The position numbers and the translations under genes were made by a program. From Streptomyces fungicidicus (lineage in GTDB: Bacteria > Actinomycetota > Actinomycetes > Streptomycetales > Streptomycetaceae): a stretch of 64,000 bases of DNA. The notes under the pieces were generated by a model. The model had not been told where the DNA came from, made no database searches, and saw nothing but the letters and a program-made list of their open reading frames with translations. Below, piece by piece: positions 21,552-31,900 of the stretch. The stretch's first letter is position 1. The number at the start of each line of letters is the position of its first letter. The stretch is from the NCBI RefSeq assembly GCF_003665435.1, contig NZ_CP023408.1, positions 434,001 through 498,000 of the forward strand. Reading direction: 5' to 3'.

Positions 21552-21576
21552 GAATGCGCGCGTCCCTGACGGGTAT
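21552..21576 (+). promoter_or_regulatory. SigB-type promoter of the PRC-barrel/ATPase operon
   Basis: GAAT (21552-21555), 15 bases, GGGTAT (21571-21576): a full match to GNNT-N14-16-GGGTAY. The expected start near 21583 leaves about 55 bases before the GTG at 21639, which has its own GGGGAGG ribosome site. Confidence 0.6.
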
Positions 21577-21638
21577 TGGCTGCTGTGGAGCCGGACGTCG
21601 CCAGTCCGGCCGATCCATGAACCGGGGAGGCAGGGGCA

Positions 21639-22010
21639 GTGCCCATCGAAAGCATCTGGTCGTACGCGCCGGACCTGGGAGACGTGCAGGGCCGGGACCT
21701 CACGGGCTACACCGTCGTCGCGAGTGACGGGACCATCGGCCATGTGGACCGGCAGGCCGACCACCACGGCATGCGGCACCTCGTCGTCGACACGGGGGTG
21801 TGGGTGTTCGGCCGCAGCCTCCTGGTGCCGGTCGGCGTCGTCGCGGCGCTCGAGGCGGGGGAGCGGAGGCTGACGGTGTCCTGCACCAGGGCCGAGGTGA
21901 AGGCGGCGCCCAGGTTCCGCACCGACAGCGAGACCATGGACCCCGACTACCTGACCGCGGTCGGTGACTACTACTACCGGCTGCCGCCGCACGAGAGTCC
22001 CACCGGGTGA
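21639..22010 (+). CDS. PRC-barrel domain protein
   Basis: A 123-residue cytosolic protein whose residues about 15-80 form a PRC-barrel beta domain (GYTVVASDGTIGHVDRQ, HLVVDTGVWVFGRSLLVP). PRC-barrels occur in RimM and photosynthetic reaction centre H and usually mediate protein or RNA contacts; small stand-alone forms are common stress genes in Streptomyces. The C-terminal part ends with a tyrosine cluster GDYYYRLPP. The GTG start follows GGGGAGG. It overlaps the next ATPase gene as GTGA, so the two are coupled, and the pair has a clear SigB-type promoter. Confidence 0.82.
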   Translation: MPIESIWSYAPDLGDVQGRDLTGYTVVASDGTIGHVDRQADHHGMRHLVVDTGVWVFGRSLLVPVGVVAALEAGERRLTVSCTRAEVKAAPRFRTDSETMDPDYLTAVGDYYYRLPPHESPTG

Positions 22011-22438
22011 GCGCCGCACCGGAGACGCGCGCGGCCGACGGCTCGGGGGTGGCGAGCGCGGCGGGCGCGCGGTCGCACGCCGAGGCGGCCGTGCGCGCCC
22101 ACTGGGAGGCCCAGGGCCGCACCCCGCACCACCAGGACATGATCGACCTCTCGCTCGTGGTGTCGGAGCTGGTCACCAACGCCATCCGGCACGGCGCCGG
22201 ACTGGCCGGCTTCGACGCCCTGACGACGGCGGACGGCGTACGGATCTCCGTCCACGACCACAGCGACGTCGTCCCCGAGGCCGCCGGCGGCACCGGCGAG
22301 CTGCCCGCCGGGCACCGGGCGAGCGGCTACGGCTGGCCGCTGGTGATCCGGCTGGCGCGGGAGATCGAGATACGCAGGCGCCCCGGCGGCGGAAAGACCG
22401 TCAGCGTGCTGGTCCCCCTGCGCGACGCCCCGCAGTAG
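22007..22438 (+). CDS. Anti-sigma-type ATP-binding protein (HATPase_c)
   Basis: A 143-residue GHKL ATPase. The N-box is VVSELVTNAIRHGAG (around residues 50-64), the G1 region is SVHDHSDVVPE, and the G2-like region is GYGWPLVIRLAREI. It ends with GGGKTVSVLVPL, the last strand of the fold. The GxGWP signature groups it with the protein at 3687. It starts with GTG inside the stop codon of the PRC-barrel gene (22007-22010), so translation is coupled. Likely a kinase/anti-sigma acting on a STAS protein or sigma factor; its partner is not shown. Confidence 0.82.
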   Translation: MSAAPETRAADGSGVASAAGARSHAEAAVRAHWEAQGRTPHHQDMIDLSLVVSELVTNAIRHGAGLAGFDALTTADGVRISVHDHSDVVPEAAGGTGELPAGHRASGYGWPLVIRLAREIEIRRRPGGGKTVSVLVPLRDAPQ

Positions 22439-22440
22439 CC

Positions 22441-22875
22441 TCACCAGGGCAGGAAGACGTGGATGTCCTTGCCCCGGGTGTCGCTCACGACGCTGACCTG
22501 ATCGCACAGCGTGTGTATCAGGTGCCAGCCGATCCCGCCCCCGCCGCTGCGTGGATGGAAGGGCCGCGGGGCCGGCTCCGTGGAGCTTGTGTCGTGCATC
22601 ACCACGTGCACCCCGTCGAACGTCCGGCGCAGCCGTAGCTGGAAGGGGCCCGGTGCGTACTGGACCGCGTTGGCGGCCAGTTCCGTGACCACCAGGAGTA
22701 TGTCGTCCCAGTGCTCGGGAGCCGACGGAGCCGCCACACGTGCCAGGTCGAAGAGGAACTCCTCCGCGACCAGGCGTGCGTCGGTCACATCGTGCAGCTC
22801 CCCCGGGAAGCTGGCGATGCGGCTCGTGATGTCCTCGGCAGCCAGTGTCCTGTCCCTATGCGGCTCGCGTGCCAT
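22441..22875 (-). CDS. Anti-sigma-type ATP-binding protein (HATPase_c)
   Basis: A 144-residue GHKL ATPase convergent with the previous gene, with only two bases between stops and no room for a terminator. The N-box is VVTELAANAVQYAPG, G1 is VMHDTSSTEP and G2 is GGGGIGWHLIHTLCD. It is closer to the usual RsbW-like Streptomyces proteins than to the GxGWP pair. ATG 22875 follows GGAAGG by about 6 bases. The minus-strand upstream region contains GCGT-N15-GGGAAC, one mismatch from the SigB-type pattern. Targets unknown. Confidence 0.82.
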   Translation of the reverse strand: MAREPHRDRTLAAEDITSRIASFPGELHDVTDARLVAEEFLFDLARVAAPSAPEHWDDILLVVTELAANAVQYAPGPFQLRLRRTFDGVHVVMHDTSSTEPAPRPFHPRSGGGGIGWHLIHTLCDQVSVVSDTRGKDIHVFLPW

Positions 22876-23049
22876 CTCGCCTTCCAGGCCCCGGCGTCGC
22901 GGGGCGGTCGCTTGTTCCTGTGCGCCCCCTCGAACTGTGGGTTCCCGTGCCGGCGGAGCCTACGCGCCCGCATGCCCGTGCCCGGTGGGTGACAAACCCG
23001 TCACCTACCGGCAGCGTCTCCCCGGGCCGGTGCCGGCCCTCCCGGACGG

Positions 23050-24954
23050 TCAGCGGAACACGTTGTCGGCGTCGTCCCAGCCGGACGGCTCGTCCGCGGC
23101 CGGGGCGCGCTCCGGACGGCTGCGCGACTGGTACATCGCGTCGATCTCCAGCGCGTAGTGCCGCACGATCGCGTCCCGGCGCAGCTTCATCGACGGCGTG
23201 AGCAGCCCGTTGGCCACGTCGAACGGCTGGGGCAGCACCCGGAACACCCGGATCGACTCCGACCGCGACACGCTGCTGTTGGCGGCGGCGACCGCCCGCG
23301 CGATCTCCTCCCGGAGCGCGTTCTCCTCCCGCGCCTCCCGGGCCGTCGCGTCGCCCGGCAGGGACAGCGCGGCCCGCCAGTCGGTCAGGAAGTCCGGGTC
23401 CAGCGTGATCAAGGCCCCCACGCACGGCCGGTTGTCGCCCACGACGACGGCCTGGTGGACGAGCGGGTGCATCCGCAGCCGCTGCTCCAGGGCGGCCGGA
23501 GCGACGCTCTTGCCGCTGGAGGTGATGATGATGTCCTTCTTGCGGCCGGTGATCGTGAGATAGCCCTCGGAGTCCAGCCGTCCGAGATCCCCGGTGGCCA
23601 GCCAGCCGTCGCGCAGCACGGCCCGCGTGGCGGCCGCGTCGCCCACGTACCCCTGGAACACCGACGGCCCGCGCACCAGGATCTCCCCGTCGGCCGCCAC
23701 CTGGATCTCGGTGCCCGGCAGCGCCTGTCCCACGGTCCCGGACTTCTCGCGGCCGAGCGGCTGCATCGTCGTGCCGCCGCTGGTCTCGGTGAGCCCGTAG
23801 CCGTCGTGGACGTAGACGCCGATGCCTTCGTAGAACAGACAGAGTTCGCGGCTGAGCGGCGAACCCCCCGAGGTGGCCCGCAGCACCCGGCCGCCCAGCG
23901 CGGCCCGCAGCCTGCGGTAGACCGTGCGCTCGTACAGGGCGTGCTGCAGTCGCAGGTCGAAGCCCGGCCCGGAGCCCCGGCCCAGCCGCTGCCGCTCCAG
24001 CGCGGCGGCGAAGTCCCGTGCCGTGCCCGCGGCCCGCTCGAAGACGGCGCCGCGGCCCGACTGCTGCGCCGCGTGCAGGAAGTTCTTGTAGATCTTCTCC
24101 AGCAGCGACGGGACGGCGTACAGATAGGTGGGCCGGAAGCCGCGCAGGGCCGACGACAGGGAGTCCCCGCCGAAGTCGGGCTCGTGCCCCATCAGCAGCC
24201 CGCCGCGCACGCACAGGACCTGGATCATCAGGCCGTAGACGTGGGAGAAGGGGAGGAACGCCAGAACGGAGGCCTGCTCGCCGGCCGGCGCGGCGGTGTG
24301 GCCCCAGCCCGCCAGCAGGGTGTCGCACATGAAGGCCAGGCCGCGGTGGCTCAGCGCACAGCCCATGGCGTGGCCGGACGTGCCGGAGGTGTAGGCGACG
24401 ACGGCCGTGGAGTCCGGCAGGACGATGCGGCGCATGGAGTCGACCGTGGCCTGCGGGATGTACTCGCCCCGCGCCGCCAGCTGGTCGAGCGCGCCCGCGT
24501 CCAGCTGCCACACGTGCCGCAGCCGCGGCAGCGCGGCGCACACCGGCCCGACGGTCATCACGCCCTGCTCGTCCTCCACCAGCACGGCCACACAGGCGGC
24601 GTCCCTGAGGATCCACTCCACCTGCTCGCGGGAGGAGGTCGGGTAGACCGGCACGACCTCGGCGCCCACCGTCCACAGCGCGTGGCCCAGGAGGGTCCAC
24701 TCGTGGCGGGTGCGCGCCATGATCGCCACACGGTTGCCCGGCGAGATCCCGGACGCGACCAGGCCCTTGGCCAGGGCGACGACCCGGTCCCGGAAACCGA
24801 CGGCGGTGATCTCCTCCCAGGTCGCGGAGGCCGGGCCGGTCCGGTGCGCGAGCATCGGCAGGGTGGGGCTCGCGGCCGCCCTCTCGAACAGACTGTCGGC
24901 GAGGCCGCCGGTCATCGGCGGGGTGGACGGGGGAGCGAGAGCGAGGTCGCGCAT
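23050..24954 (-). CDS. AMP-dependent long-chain acyl-CoA synthetase
   Basis: A 634-residue ANL-superfamily ligase that activates a carboxylic acid, probably a long-chain fatty acid, with ATP to an acyl-adenylate and then the CoA thioester. The phosphate loop is VAYTSGTSGHAMGCALSHRG (around residue 155-175), the adenine motif is DGYGLTETSGGT, and the hinge region TGDLGRLDSEGYLTITGRKKD is followed by the C-terminal lysine region. Length fits the FadD15-like actinobacterial group (about 600-640). ATG 24954 has AGGAG 7 bases upstream, so the open frame to 25110 is not used. Its neighbours on both sides are unrelated, and it seems to be a single-gene unit. Confidence 0.88.
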   Translation of the reverse strand: MRDLALAPPSTPPMTGGLADSLFERAAASPTLPMLAHRTGPASATWEEITAVGFRDRVVALAKGLVASGISPGNRVAIMARTRHEWTLLGHALWTVGAEVVPVYPTSSREQVEWILRDAACVAVLVEDEQGVMTVGPVCAALPRLRHVWQLDAGALDQLAARGEYIPQATVDSMRRIVLPDSTAVVAYTSGTSGHAMGCALSHRGLAFMCDTLLAGWGHTAAPAGEQASVLAFLPFSHVYGLMIQVLCVRGGLLMGHEPDFGGDSLSSALRGFRPTYLYAVPSLLEKIYKNFLHAAQQSGRGAVFERAAGTARDFAAALERQRLGRGSGPGFDLRLQHALYERTVYRRLRAALGGRVLRATSGGSPLSRELCLFYEGIGVYVHDGYGLTETSGGTTMQPLGREKSGTVGQALPGTEIQVAADGEILVRGPSVFQGYVGDAAATRAVLRDGWLATGDLGRLDSEGYLTITGRKKDIIITSSGKSVAPAALEQRLRMHPLVHQAVVVGDNRPCVGALITLDPDFLTDWRAALSLPGDATAREAREENALREEIARAVAAANSSVSRSESIRVFRVLPQPFDVANGLLTPSMKLRRDAIVRHYALEIDAMYQSRSRPERAPAADEPSGWDDADNVFR

Positions 24955-25108
24955 GCGCTGCTCCTGACATGTACGGGGTGTGACCCGGCCGACGGGCACC
25001 CTCATCGGCGGTGCCTGGAATGTAGCCGAGCCGGAGCACCCCCGCGCCGCGATCGCGACAAGTGTGTCCGCACTGATGACCTCGCCGGTTTCGGGGGACC
25101 CGGACCGC

Positions 25109-25342
25109 ATGACCTACGTCAATCCAGATCCCGAACCGGAACGCAGCACCGGCCTCGAACCGGGCGGCGGCGTCCCTCCGGGCGAGACCCCGCCCGCGGA
25201 GAGCAGCATGCCCGAGGCGGGTCCCCGGGAGACGCACAACCCGGCCAAGGGCTGGGCCAAGGGACCCCTGGCCGCGATCCTCCTCGTCGTGGTGCTGGTC
25301 GCGGCGTTCTTCCTGGTCTACGCCATCATCCTGATCCTCTGA
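25109..25342 (+). CDS. Small membrane protein, DUF6480-like
   Basis: A 77-residue protein with a Pro/Gly/Glu-rich, probably disordered N-terminal half (residues 1-50; GLEPGGGVPPGETPPAES) and one C-terminal transmembrane helix (residues 53-77). It resembles, from memory, the Streptomyces DUF6480 family, small single-pass proteins of unknown function. Likely orientation is N-terminus inside with the helix as a tail anchor. The start ATG at 25109 lacks a strong ribosome site. Divergent from the acyl-CoA synthetase with a 154-base shared upstream region. Confidence 0.75.
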   Translation: MTYVNPDPEPERSTGLEPGGGVPPGETPPAESSMPEAGPRETHNPAKGWAKGPLAAILLVVVLVAAFFLVYAIILIL

Positions 25343-25348
25343 CCCCAT

Positions 25349-25363
25349 CCGCCCGCGAGGCGG
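25349..25363. terminator. Short hairpin between convergent genes
   Basis: Five-bp GC stem (25349-25353 with 25359-25363) in the 27-base gap between converging stops. Weak, but the only candidate terminator here. Confidence 0.3.
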
Positions 25364-25369
25364 GAACCG

Positions 25370-26458
25370 CTACTCCTGGGTGTGCCGCACGCACCGCGTG
25401 ACGACGTCCCGCAGGCTCCCCGTGCGCGCCAGCAGGGCGCGCTGCACCTGTGCCCCGTTGCCGTCGCGCAGCAGCCGGGCGCAGCCTTCGCGGGCCCGCT
25501 CCAGGTCTCCGGTGTCCTCCAGGGCCCCGGCGACATGGTCGAGCAGGGCCCGTACGACCGTCTCGGCCGGCATGCGGCGCAGGGTCTCCGGGTGGAGCAG
25601 TTCACCGGTCAGCCCGGACCGGGCCGCCTGCCAGGCGGCCAGCCGGAGCAGGCTGACACCGGGGTCGCGGGTCTCCCGCCCCTCCCGCCACTCGCGTGCC
25701 GCGGTCTCCACCAGCCCGCGGGCCAGGGTGGCGATCAGCCCCGCCGTCTCCGCGTGCAGGCACACGTCCGAGACGCGGATCTCCACCGTCGGATACCGCT
25801 GGGACAGTCGCGCGTCGAAGTAGACCATCCCCTCGTCGAGGACGGTGCCGGTCGCCACCATGTCGGCGACCAGCCGGTGGTACCGCTCGGCCGAACCGAA
25901 CGGCTCGGCCGGACCGGCCGACGGCCAGCGCTGCCAGACCCGGCTGCGATAGCTGCTGTACCCGGTGTCCCCGCCCTGCCAGAACGGCGAGTTCGTGCTC
26001 AGCGCGGCCAGCACCGGCAGCCAGGGCCGCAGCCGGTCCAGGACCCCGACGCCCTCCTCGTCGGACTCCACGGACACATGGACGTGGCAGCCCATGACGA
26101 GCTGTTCCCGGGTGGCGATGCCGTACTGCTCCTCCATCCACCGGTACCGCCGGTTCATGCTGATGGACGGGCTCACCGGCAGCGGTGAGGTGGCGAGGGC
26201 GGCGACGGCGCAGCCCATCTTCCCGGCGTGCCCGGCGGCCTCCTCCCGGCAGCGGACGATCTCCGCGTGCAGGCGCTCCATCGAGGACTGCGGATGCGTG
26301 GCGAACTCCAGCATCTCCTCGTGCAGTTCCTTCTCGAAGACGTCCTGTTCCGCGTCGTCCCGGGCGGCACGGGCGAGTACGGCCGCGGACATCGCCCGTG
26401 GTTCGCCGGTCTCCGGATCGACCAGGAGGAGTTCCTCCTCCACCCCGACGGTACGCAC
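25370..26458 (-). CDS. Carboxylate-amine ligase, GCS2/YbdK family
   Basis: A 362-residue ATP-dependent ligase of the glutamate-cysteine ligase type 2 family. It begins at once with the family motif RTVGVEEELLLVDPETGEP (ATP/Glu-binding strand), and CHVHVSVESDEEG and YFDARLSQRYPTVEIRVSDV are further conserved blocks. E. coli YbdK has weak glutamate-cysteine ligase activity; Streptomyces make mycothiol rather than glutathione, so the true substrate is uncertain. Start GTG at 26458 follows GGAAGG at a longish spacing. It lies 108 bases after glgB on the same strand and could be a distal member of that transcript, though no functional link is evident. Confidence 0.85.
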   Translation of the reverse strand: MRTVGVEEELLLVDPETGEPRAMSAAVLARAARDDAEQDVFEKELHEEMLEFATHPQSSMERLHAEIVRCREEAAGHAGKMGCAVAALATSPLPVSPSISMNRRYRWMEEQYGIATREQLVMGCHVHVSVESDEEGVGVLDRLRPWLPVLAALSTNSPFWQGGDTGYSSYRSRVWQRWPSAGPAEPFGSAERYHRLVADMVATGTVLDEGMVYFDARLSQRYPTVEIRVSDVCLHAETAGLIATLARGLVETAAREWREGRETRDPGVSLLRLAAWQAARSGLTGELLHPETLRRMPAETVVRALLDHVAGALEDTGDLERAREGCARLLRDGNGAQVQRALLARTGSLRDVVTRCVRHTQE

Positions 26459-26566
26459 CTGCTGCCGCCCTTCCGTTCCCTGCCGCGACGACGCCGAGCA
26501 GTCCTCGGCCGTACGCTCCCGGATGCCCCGGCGGGGGCGCGGGACACCTGACGGCGTCGCCGGGCC

Positions 26567-28792
26567 TCAGGGAGCGACAGGTGTCAGCCAGACCGTCGCG
26601 AGCGGGGGCAGGGTGAGCCGGAGGCTGCCGTCCTCGGGTTTGACCGGATCCGGGTGGGTGACGCCGCTGCCGCCGTAGCGCGCGGCGTCGGTGTTGAGGA
26701 TCTCCTGCCAGGCGATCACCTCGTCGCCGACGCCGAGCGGGTAGTCGTGCCGGACCACGGGGGAGAAGTTCGACACCGCGAGCAGCGGCCGGCCCCCGGT
26801 GTCGTACCGCAGGAACGCGAAGACGTTGTCGTCGGCGGCGTCGACCGCGACCCAGCGGAAGCCGGACGGATCCGTGTCGCGCTGCCACAGTGCCCCGGTC
26901 GCCCGGTAGCGGGCGTTGAGGTCGCGGACCAGGTCCCGCACCCCGCGGTGGTCGCCCGCGGAGTGATAGTCGTCGTCGAGCAGCCACCACTCCGGCCCGG
27001 TCTTCTCGGACCACTCGGCGCCCTGGGCGAACTCCTGCCCCATGAAGAGCAGTTGCTTGCCGGGATGGGCCCACATGAAGCCGAGGTAGGCGCGGACGTT
27101 GGCGCGCCGCTGCCACCAGTCGCCCGGCATCTTCGACACCAGCGCCTGCTTGCCGTGCACCACCTCGTCGTGCGAGATCGGCAGACAGTAGTTCTCGCTG
27201 TAGGCGTACACCATCGCGAACGTCATCTCGTGGTGGTGGTACTTGCGGTGCACCGGTTCGTGGGAGACGTACTCCAGCGAGTCGTGCATCCAGCCCATGT
27301 TCCACTTCAGCCCGAACCCGAGGCCGCCGGTGTCGGTGGGCCGGGTGACGCCGCCCCACGCCGTGGACTCCTCCGCGATGGTCACCACGCCGGGGCAGCG
27401 CCGGTAGACGGTGGCGTTCATCTCCTGCAGGAACGCCATCGCCGCCAGGTCTTCCCGGCCGCCGTACGCGTTCGGCTCCCAGCCGCCGTCCTCGCGCGAG
27501 TAGTCCAGGTAGAGCATGGAGGCGACCGCGTCCACCCGCAGTCCGTCGATGTGGAACTCCTGGCACCAGTACACCGCGTTCGCGACCAGGAAGTTGCGCA
27601 CCTCGGTGCGGGCGAAGTCGAAGGTGTACGTGCCCCAGTCGGGGTGCTCGGCGCGCCGGGAGTCCCCGGGCTCGTAGAGCGGGTCCCCGTCGAACCGGGC
27701 CAGTGCCCAGTCGTCCTTCGGGAAGTGGGCCGGCACCCAGTCCATGATCACGCCGACACCGGCCCGGTGCAGGGCGTCGACCAGGTACCGGAAGTCGTCG
27801 GGGGTGCCCAGCCGTGCGGTCGGCGCGTAGAACCCGGTGACCTGGTAGCCCCAGGACGGCCCGAAGGGGTGCTCGGCGACCGGCATCAGCTCGACGTGGG
27901 TGAAGCCGAGGTCCTTGACGTACGCCGGGAGGTGGTCGGCGAGCTCGCGGTAGGTCAGGCCGGGCCGCCAGGACGGGAGGTGCACCTCGTACACCGAGAA
28001 CGGGGCCTCGTGCACGGGCACCTCGGCCCGGCGCGCGAACCAGTCGGCGTCGCCCCACTCGTAGTGCGAGGCCGTCACCACGGACGCCGTGTGGGGCGGG
28101 GCCTCCGTGCGGCGGGCCATGGGGTCGGCCTTGAGGAACCGGTGGCCGTACCGCGAGTGGATCTCGAACTTGTAGCAGGTGCCCTCGCCGACGCCCGGCA
28201 GGAACAGCTCCCACACCCCGGACGAGCCGAGCGAGCGCATCGGGAACGCCGTGCCGTCCCAGTGGGTGAAGTCCGCGGCGACCCTGACCCCCTGCGCGTT
28301 CGGCGCCCACACCGTGAAGCGGGTGCCGGTGACGCCCTGGTGGGTCATGGGGTGCGCGCCGAGCGCCGTCCACAGCTCCTCGTGCCGGCCCTCGGCGATC
28401 AGATGCAGGTCGAACTCGCCGAGCGCGGGCAGGAAGCGGTACGGATCGTGCGTCTCGGCGGCCTCGTCGTCGCCGTAGGCCACCGCCAGCGTGTACGCGG
28501 GGATCGCGTCCAGCGGCAGTACGGCGGAGAACAGGCCGTCGCCCTCCGGGACGAGCGGGGTGCGCTCGCCGCCGACGAGCACGCTCACCTCACGGGCGAA
28601 GGGCCGCAGCGCCCGGAAGGCGATCCCGCCGGGCACCGGATGGGCGCCGAGCAGCGCGTGCGGGTCGTGGTGGGCGCCCGCCAGCAGGCGCCCCCGGTCG
28701 GCCGGGTCGAGGGCGGGTGCCGTTCCGTACGCCGCGGGGGCGGACGGAACGGGTCCGGCCGACTCGGGCAGCGGAGTGTCTCGCAGGGCCAC
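26567..28792 (-). CDS. glgB: 1,4-alpha-glucan branching enzyme GlgB
   Basis: A 741-residue GH13 enzyme that moves a cut alpha-1,4 chain to an alpha-1,6 position, forming branches in the storage glucan. It has two N-terminal carbohydrate-binding beta domains (to about residue 230, including GTRFTVWAPNAQGVRV), the barrel with nucleophile Asp in IDGLRVDAVASMLY and acid/base Glu in VTIAEESTAWGG, and a C-terminal beta domain. The start is GTG at 28792, 7 bases after AGGAG, two bases past the maltokinase stop. It is the last gene of glgE-treS-mak-glgB, giving linear chains made by GlgE their branches. Length is typical of actinobacterial GlgB (about 730-770). Confidence 0.95.
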   Translation of the reverse strand: MALRDTPLPESAGPVPSAPAAYGTAPALDPADRGRLLAGAHHDPHALLGAHPVPGGIAFRALRPFAREVSVLVGGERTPLVPEGDGLFSAVLPLDAIPAYTLAVAYGDDEAAETHDPYRFLPALGEFDLHLIAEGRHEELWTALGAHPMTHQGVTGTRFTVWAPNAQGVRVAADFTHWDGTAFPMRSLGSSGVWELFLPGVGEGTCYKFEIHSRYGHRFLKADPMARRTEAPPHTASVVTASHYEWGDADWFARRAEVPVHEAPFSVYEVHLPSWRPGLTYRELADHLPAYVKDLGFTHVELMPVAEHPFGPSWGYQVTGFYAPTARLGTPDDFRYLVDALHRAGVGVIMDWVPAHFPKDDWALARFDGDPLYEPGDSRRAEHPDWGTYTFDFARTEVRNFLVANAVYWCQEFHIDGLRVDAVASMLYLDYSREDGGWEPNAYGGREDLAAMAFLQEMNATVYRRCPGVVTIAEESTAWGGVTRPTDTGGLGFGLKWNMGWMHDSLEYVSHEPVHRKYHHHEMTFAMVYAYSENYCLPISHDEVVHGKQALVSKMPGDWWQRRANVRAYLGFMWAHPGKQLLFMGQEFAQGAEWSEKTGPEWWLLDDDYHSAGDHRGVRDLVRDLNARYRATGALWQRDTDPSGFRWVAVDAADDNVFAFLRYDTGGRPLLAVSNFSPVVRHDYPLGVGDEVIAWQEILNTDAARYGGSGVTHPDPVKPEDGSLRLTLPPLATVWLTPVAP

Positions 28793-28794
28793 GT

Positions 28795-30153
28795 TCAGTC
28801 TCCTCTCACGGCGAGGCGCTCGATCGCCGCCATGGGTACGGGCAGCCAGTCGGGTCGGTGCCGGGCCTCGTACAGCACCTCGTACACGGCACGGTCCGTC
28901 TCGTAGGCGCGGAGCAGACCGTGCTTCTTGCGCGGGTCCCAGCCGGCGCGGGCCGCGTAGCCCGCGCAGTAGGCCTCGCGGCAGCGGCGCGCCCACTCCG
29001 GCCGCCAGGGGCGGCGCTGGCGGGCTGCGTAGTCGAAGGAGCGGAGCATCCCGGCGATGTCCCGCACCGGGGAGTGGGCGCTGCGCCGTTCGGAGAGCGG
29101 CCGGGACGGCTCGCCCTCGAAGTCGATGACGAACCACTCGCGCCCCGCCCGCAGCACCTGTCCCAGGTGCAGGTCGCCGTGGATGCGCTGGGCGGGCGGC
29201 CCGGCGTCGCAGGTGGCGAGGGCGGCGAAGGCGGCCCGCAGCCCCGGCACGAACGGCTGGAGCGCGGGAACGGCGTGCGCGGCGGCGGTCAGCCGCTCGG
29301 TCATCGCCGCCGCCGTCCGCCCGTTCTCCCCGGGCGCGCCGATGGGGAAGGCCGAGGACAGCGCCAGGTGCACGTCCGCCGTGGCGCGGCCCAGGGCGTG
29401 CGACTGGGCGGTGAAGTCGTCACCGGCGGCGAGCGCGTCCAGGGCCAGGGTCCAGCCGTCGGAGGCGTTGCGCAGATACGGCTGCAGCACGCCGAGGGTC
29501 GCCCTGAACGGATGCGTGGTGCGGAACCAGGCCACCGGGGCGGGGACGCGGTCGCAGCCCTGCCGGGCCAGCGCGCCCGGCACCTCCAGATCCGGGTTGA
29601 CGCCGGGCTGGACGCGGCGGAACAGCTTGAGGATGTACTCGTCGCCGTACACCAGCGAGGAGTTGGACTGCTCGGCGGTCATCAGGCGCGGCACCAGACC
29701 GGCGGGCACCTGCTGGGACCCGTCGCACTCGAACCGCAGCGGGCCCGCCGTGCCGGGGCGGCGCAGCCGCTCCAGGAGCAGCTGGGCGGCGCGCGGGTCG
29801 TGGAGGGCGTCGTAGACGGTCAGTCCGGCCAGCCGCCCGTCCGGCACCCGGCCGATGAGCGCCTTGCCGAGCCGCGGCGAGGGGTGCTCCCGCACACCGA
29901 GCAGTAGCTGGTAGCAGTCGCCGGCCGGAGTGGCGCCCCCGGGGGCGGGCACACCGCCGTGGGCCGCGTGCACCAGGACGTGCAGACAGCCCGGGAACAG
30001 CTCCGTCGTCGACAGCACGGCGAGGTCGGTGACGGGCCGGTCCTTGCCGGCGAACCAGCGCTGCAGCGGCAGCCAGTCGCGCAGCAGCCCGGTGAGCGGC
30101 TCCATGGGCTCTGCGGGTGCGCTCCGCGGGCGCAGGAATGCGGTCTTCGTCAT
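28795..30153 (-). CDS. mak: Maltokinase
   Basis: A 452-residue cytosolic kinase that phosphorylates maltose with ATP to alpha-maltose-1-phosphate, the donor used by GlgE. The catalytic loop IHGDLHLGQVL and the metal-binding FVIDFEGEPSRPLSER follow the aminoglycoside-phosphotransferase-like fold; the N-terminal cap begins at LTGLLRDWLPLQRWFAGKDR, typical for Mak. The ATG at 30153 has a strong GAGGAGG 7 bases upstream, so the eight upstream in-frame codons are not used. It lies between treS (28 bases upstream) and glgB (2 bases downstream). In mycobacteria treS and mak products form a complex or fusion; here they are separate chains. Confidence 0.93.
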   Translation of the reverse strand: MTKTAFLRPRSAPAEPMEPLTGLLRDWLPLQRWFAGKDRPVTDLAVLSTTELFPGCLHVLVHAAHGGVPAPGGATPAGDCYQLLLGVREHPSPRLGKALIGRVPDGRLAGLTVYDALHDPRAAQLLLERLRRPGTAGPLRFECDGSQQVPAGLVPRLMTAEQSNSSLVYGDEYILKLFRRVQPGVNPDLEVPGALARQGCDRVPAPVAWFRTTHPFRATLGVLQPYLRNASDGWTLALDALAAGDDFTAQSHALGRATADVHLALSSAFPIGAPGENGRTAAAMTERLTAAAHAVPALQPFVPGLRAAFAALATCDAGPPAQRIHGDLHLGQVLRAGREWFVIDFEGEPSRPLSERRSAHSPVRDIAGMLRSFDYAARQRRPWRPEWARRCREAYCAGYAARAGWDPRKKHGLLRAYETDRAVYEVLYEARHRPDWLPVPMAAIERLAVRGD

Positions 30154-30181
30154 GGTGACGCCTCCTCTCGCCGGCACGCGC

Positions 30182-31896
<1,715 letters not shown>

Positions 31897-31900
<4 letters not shown>

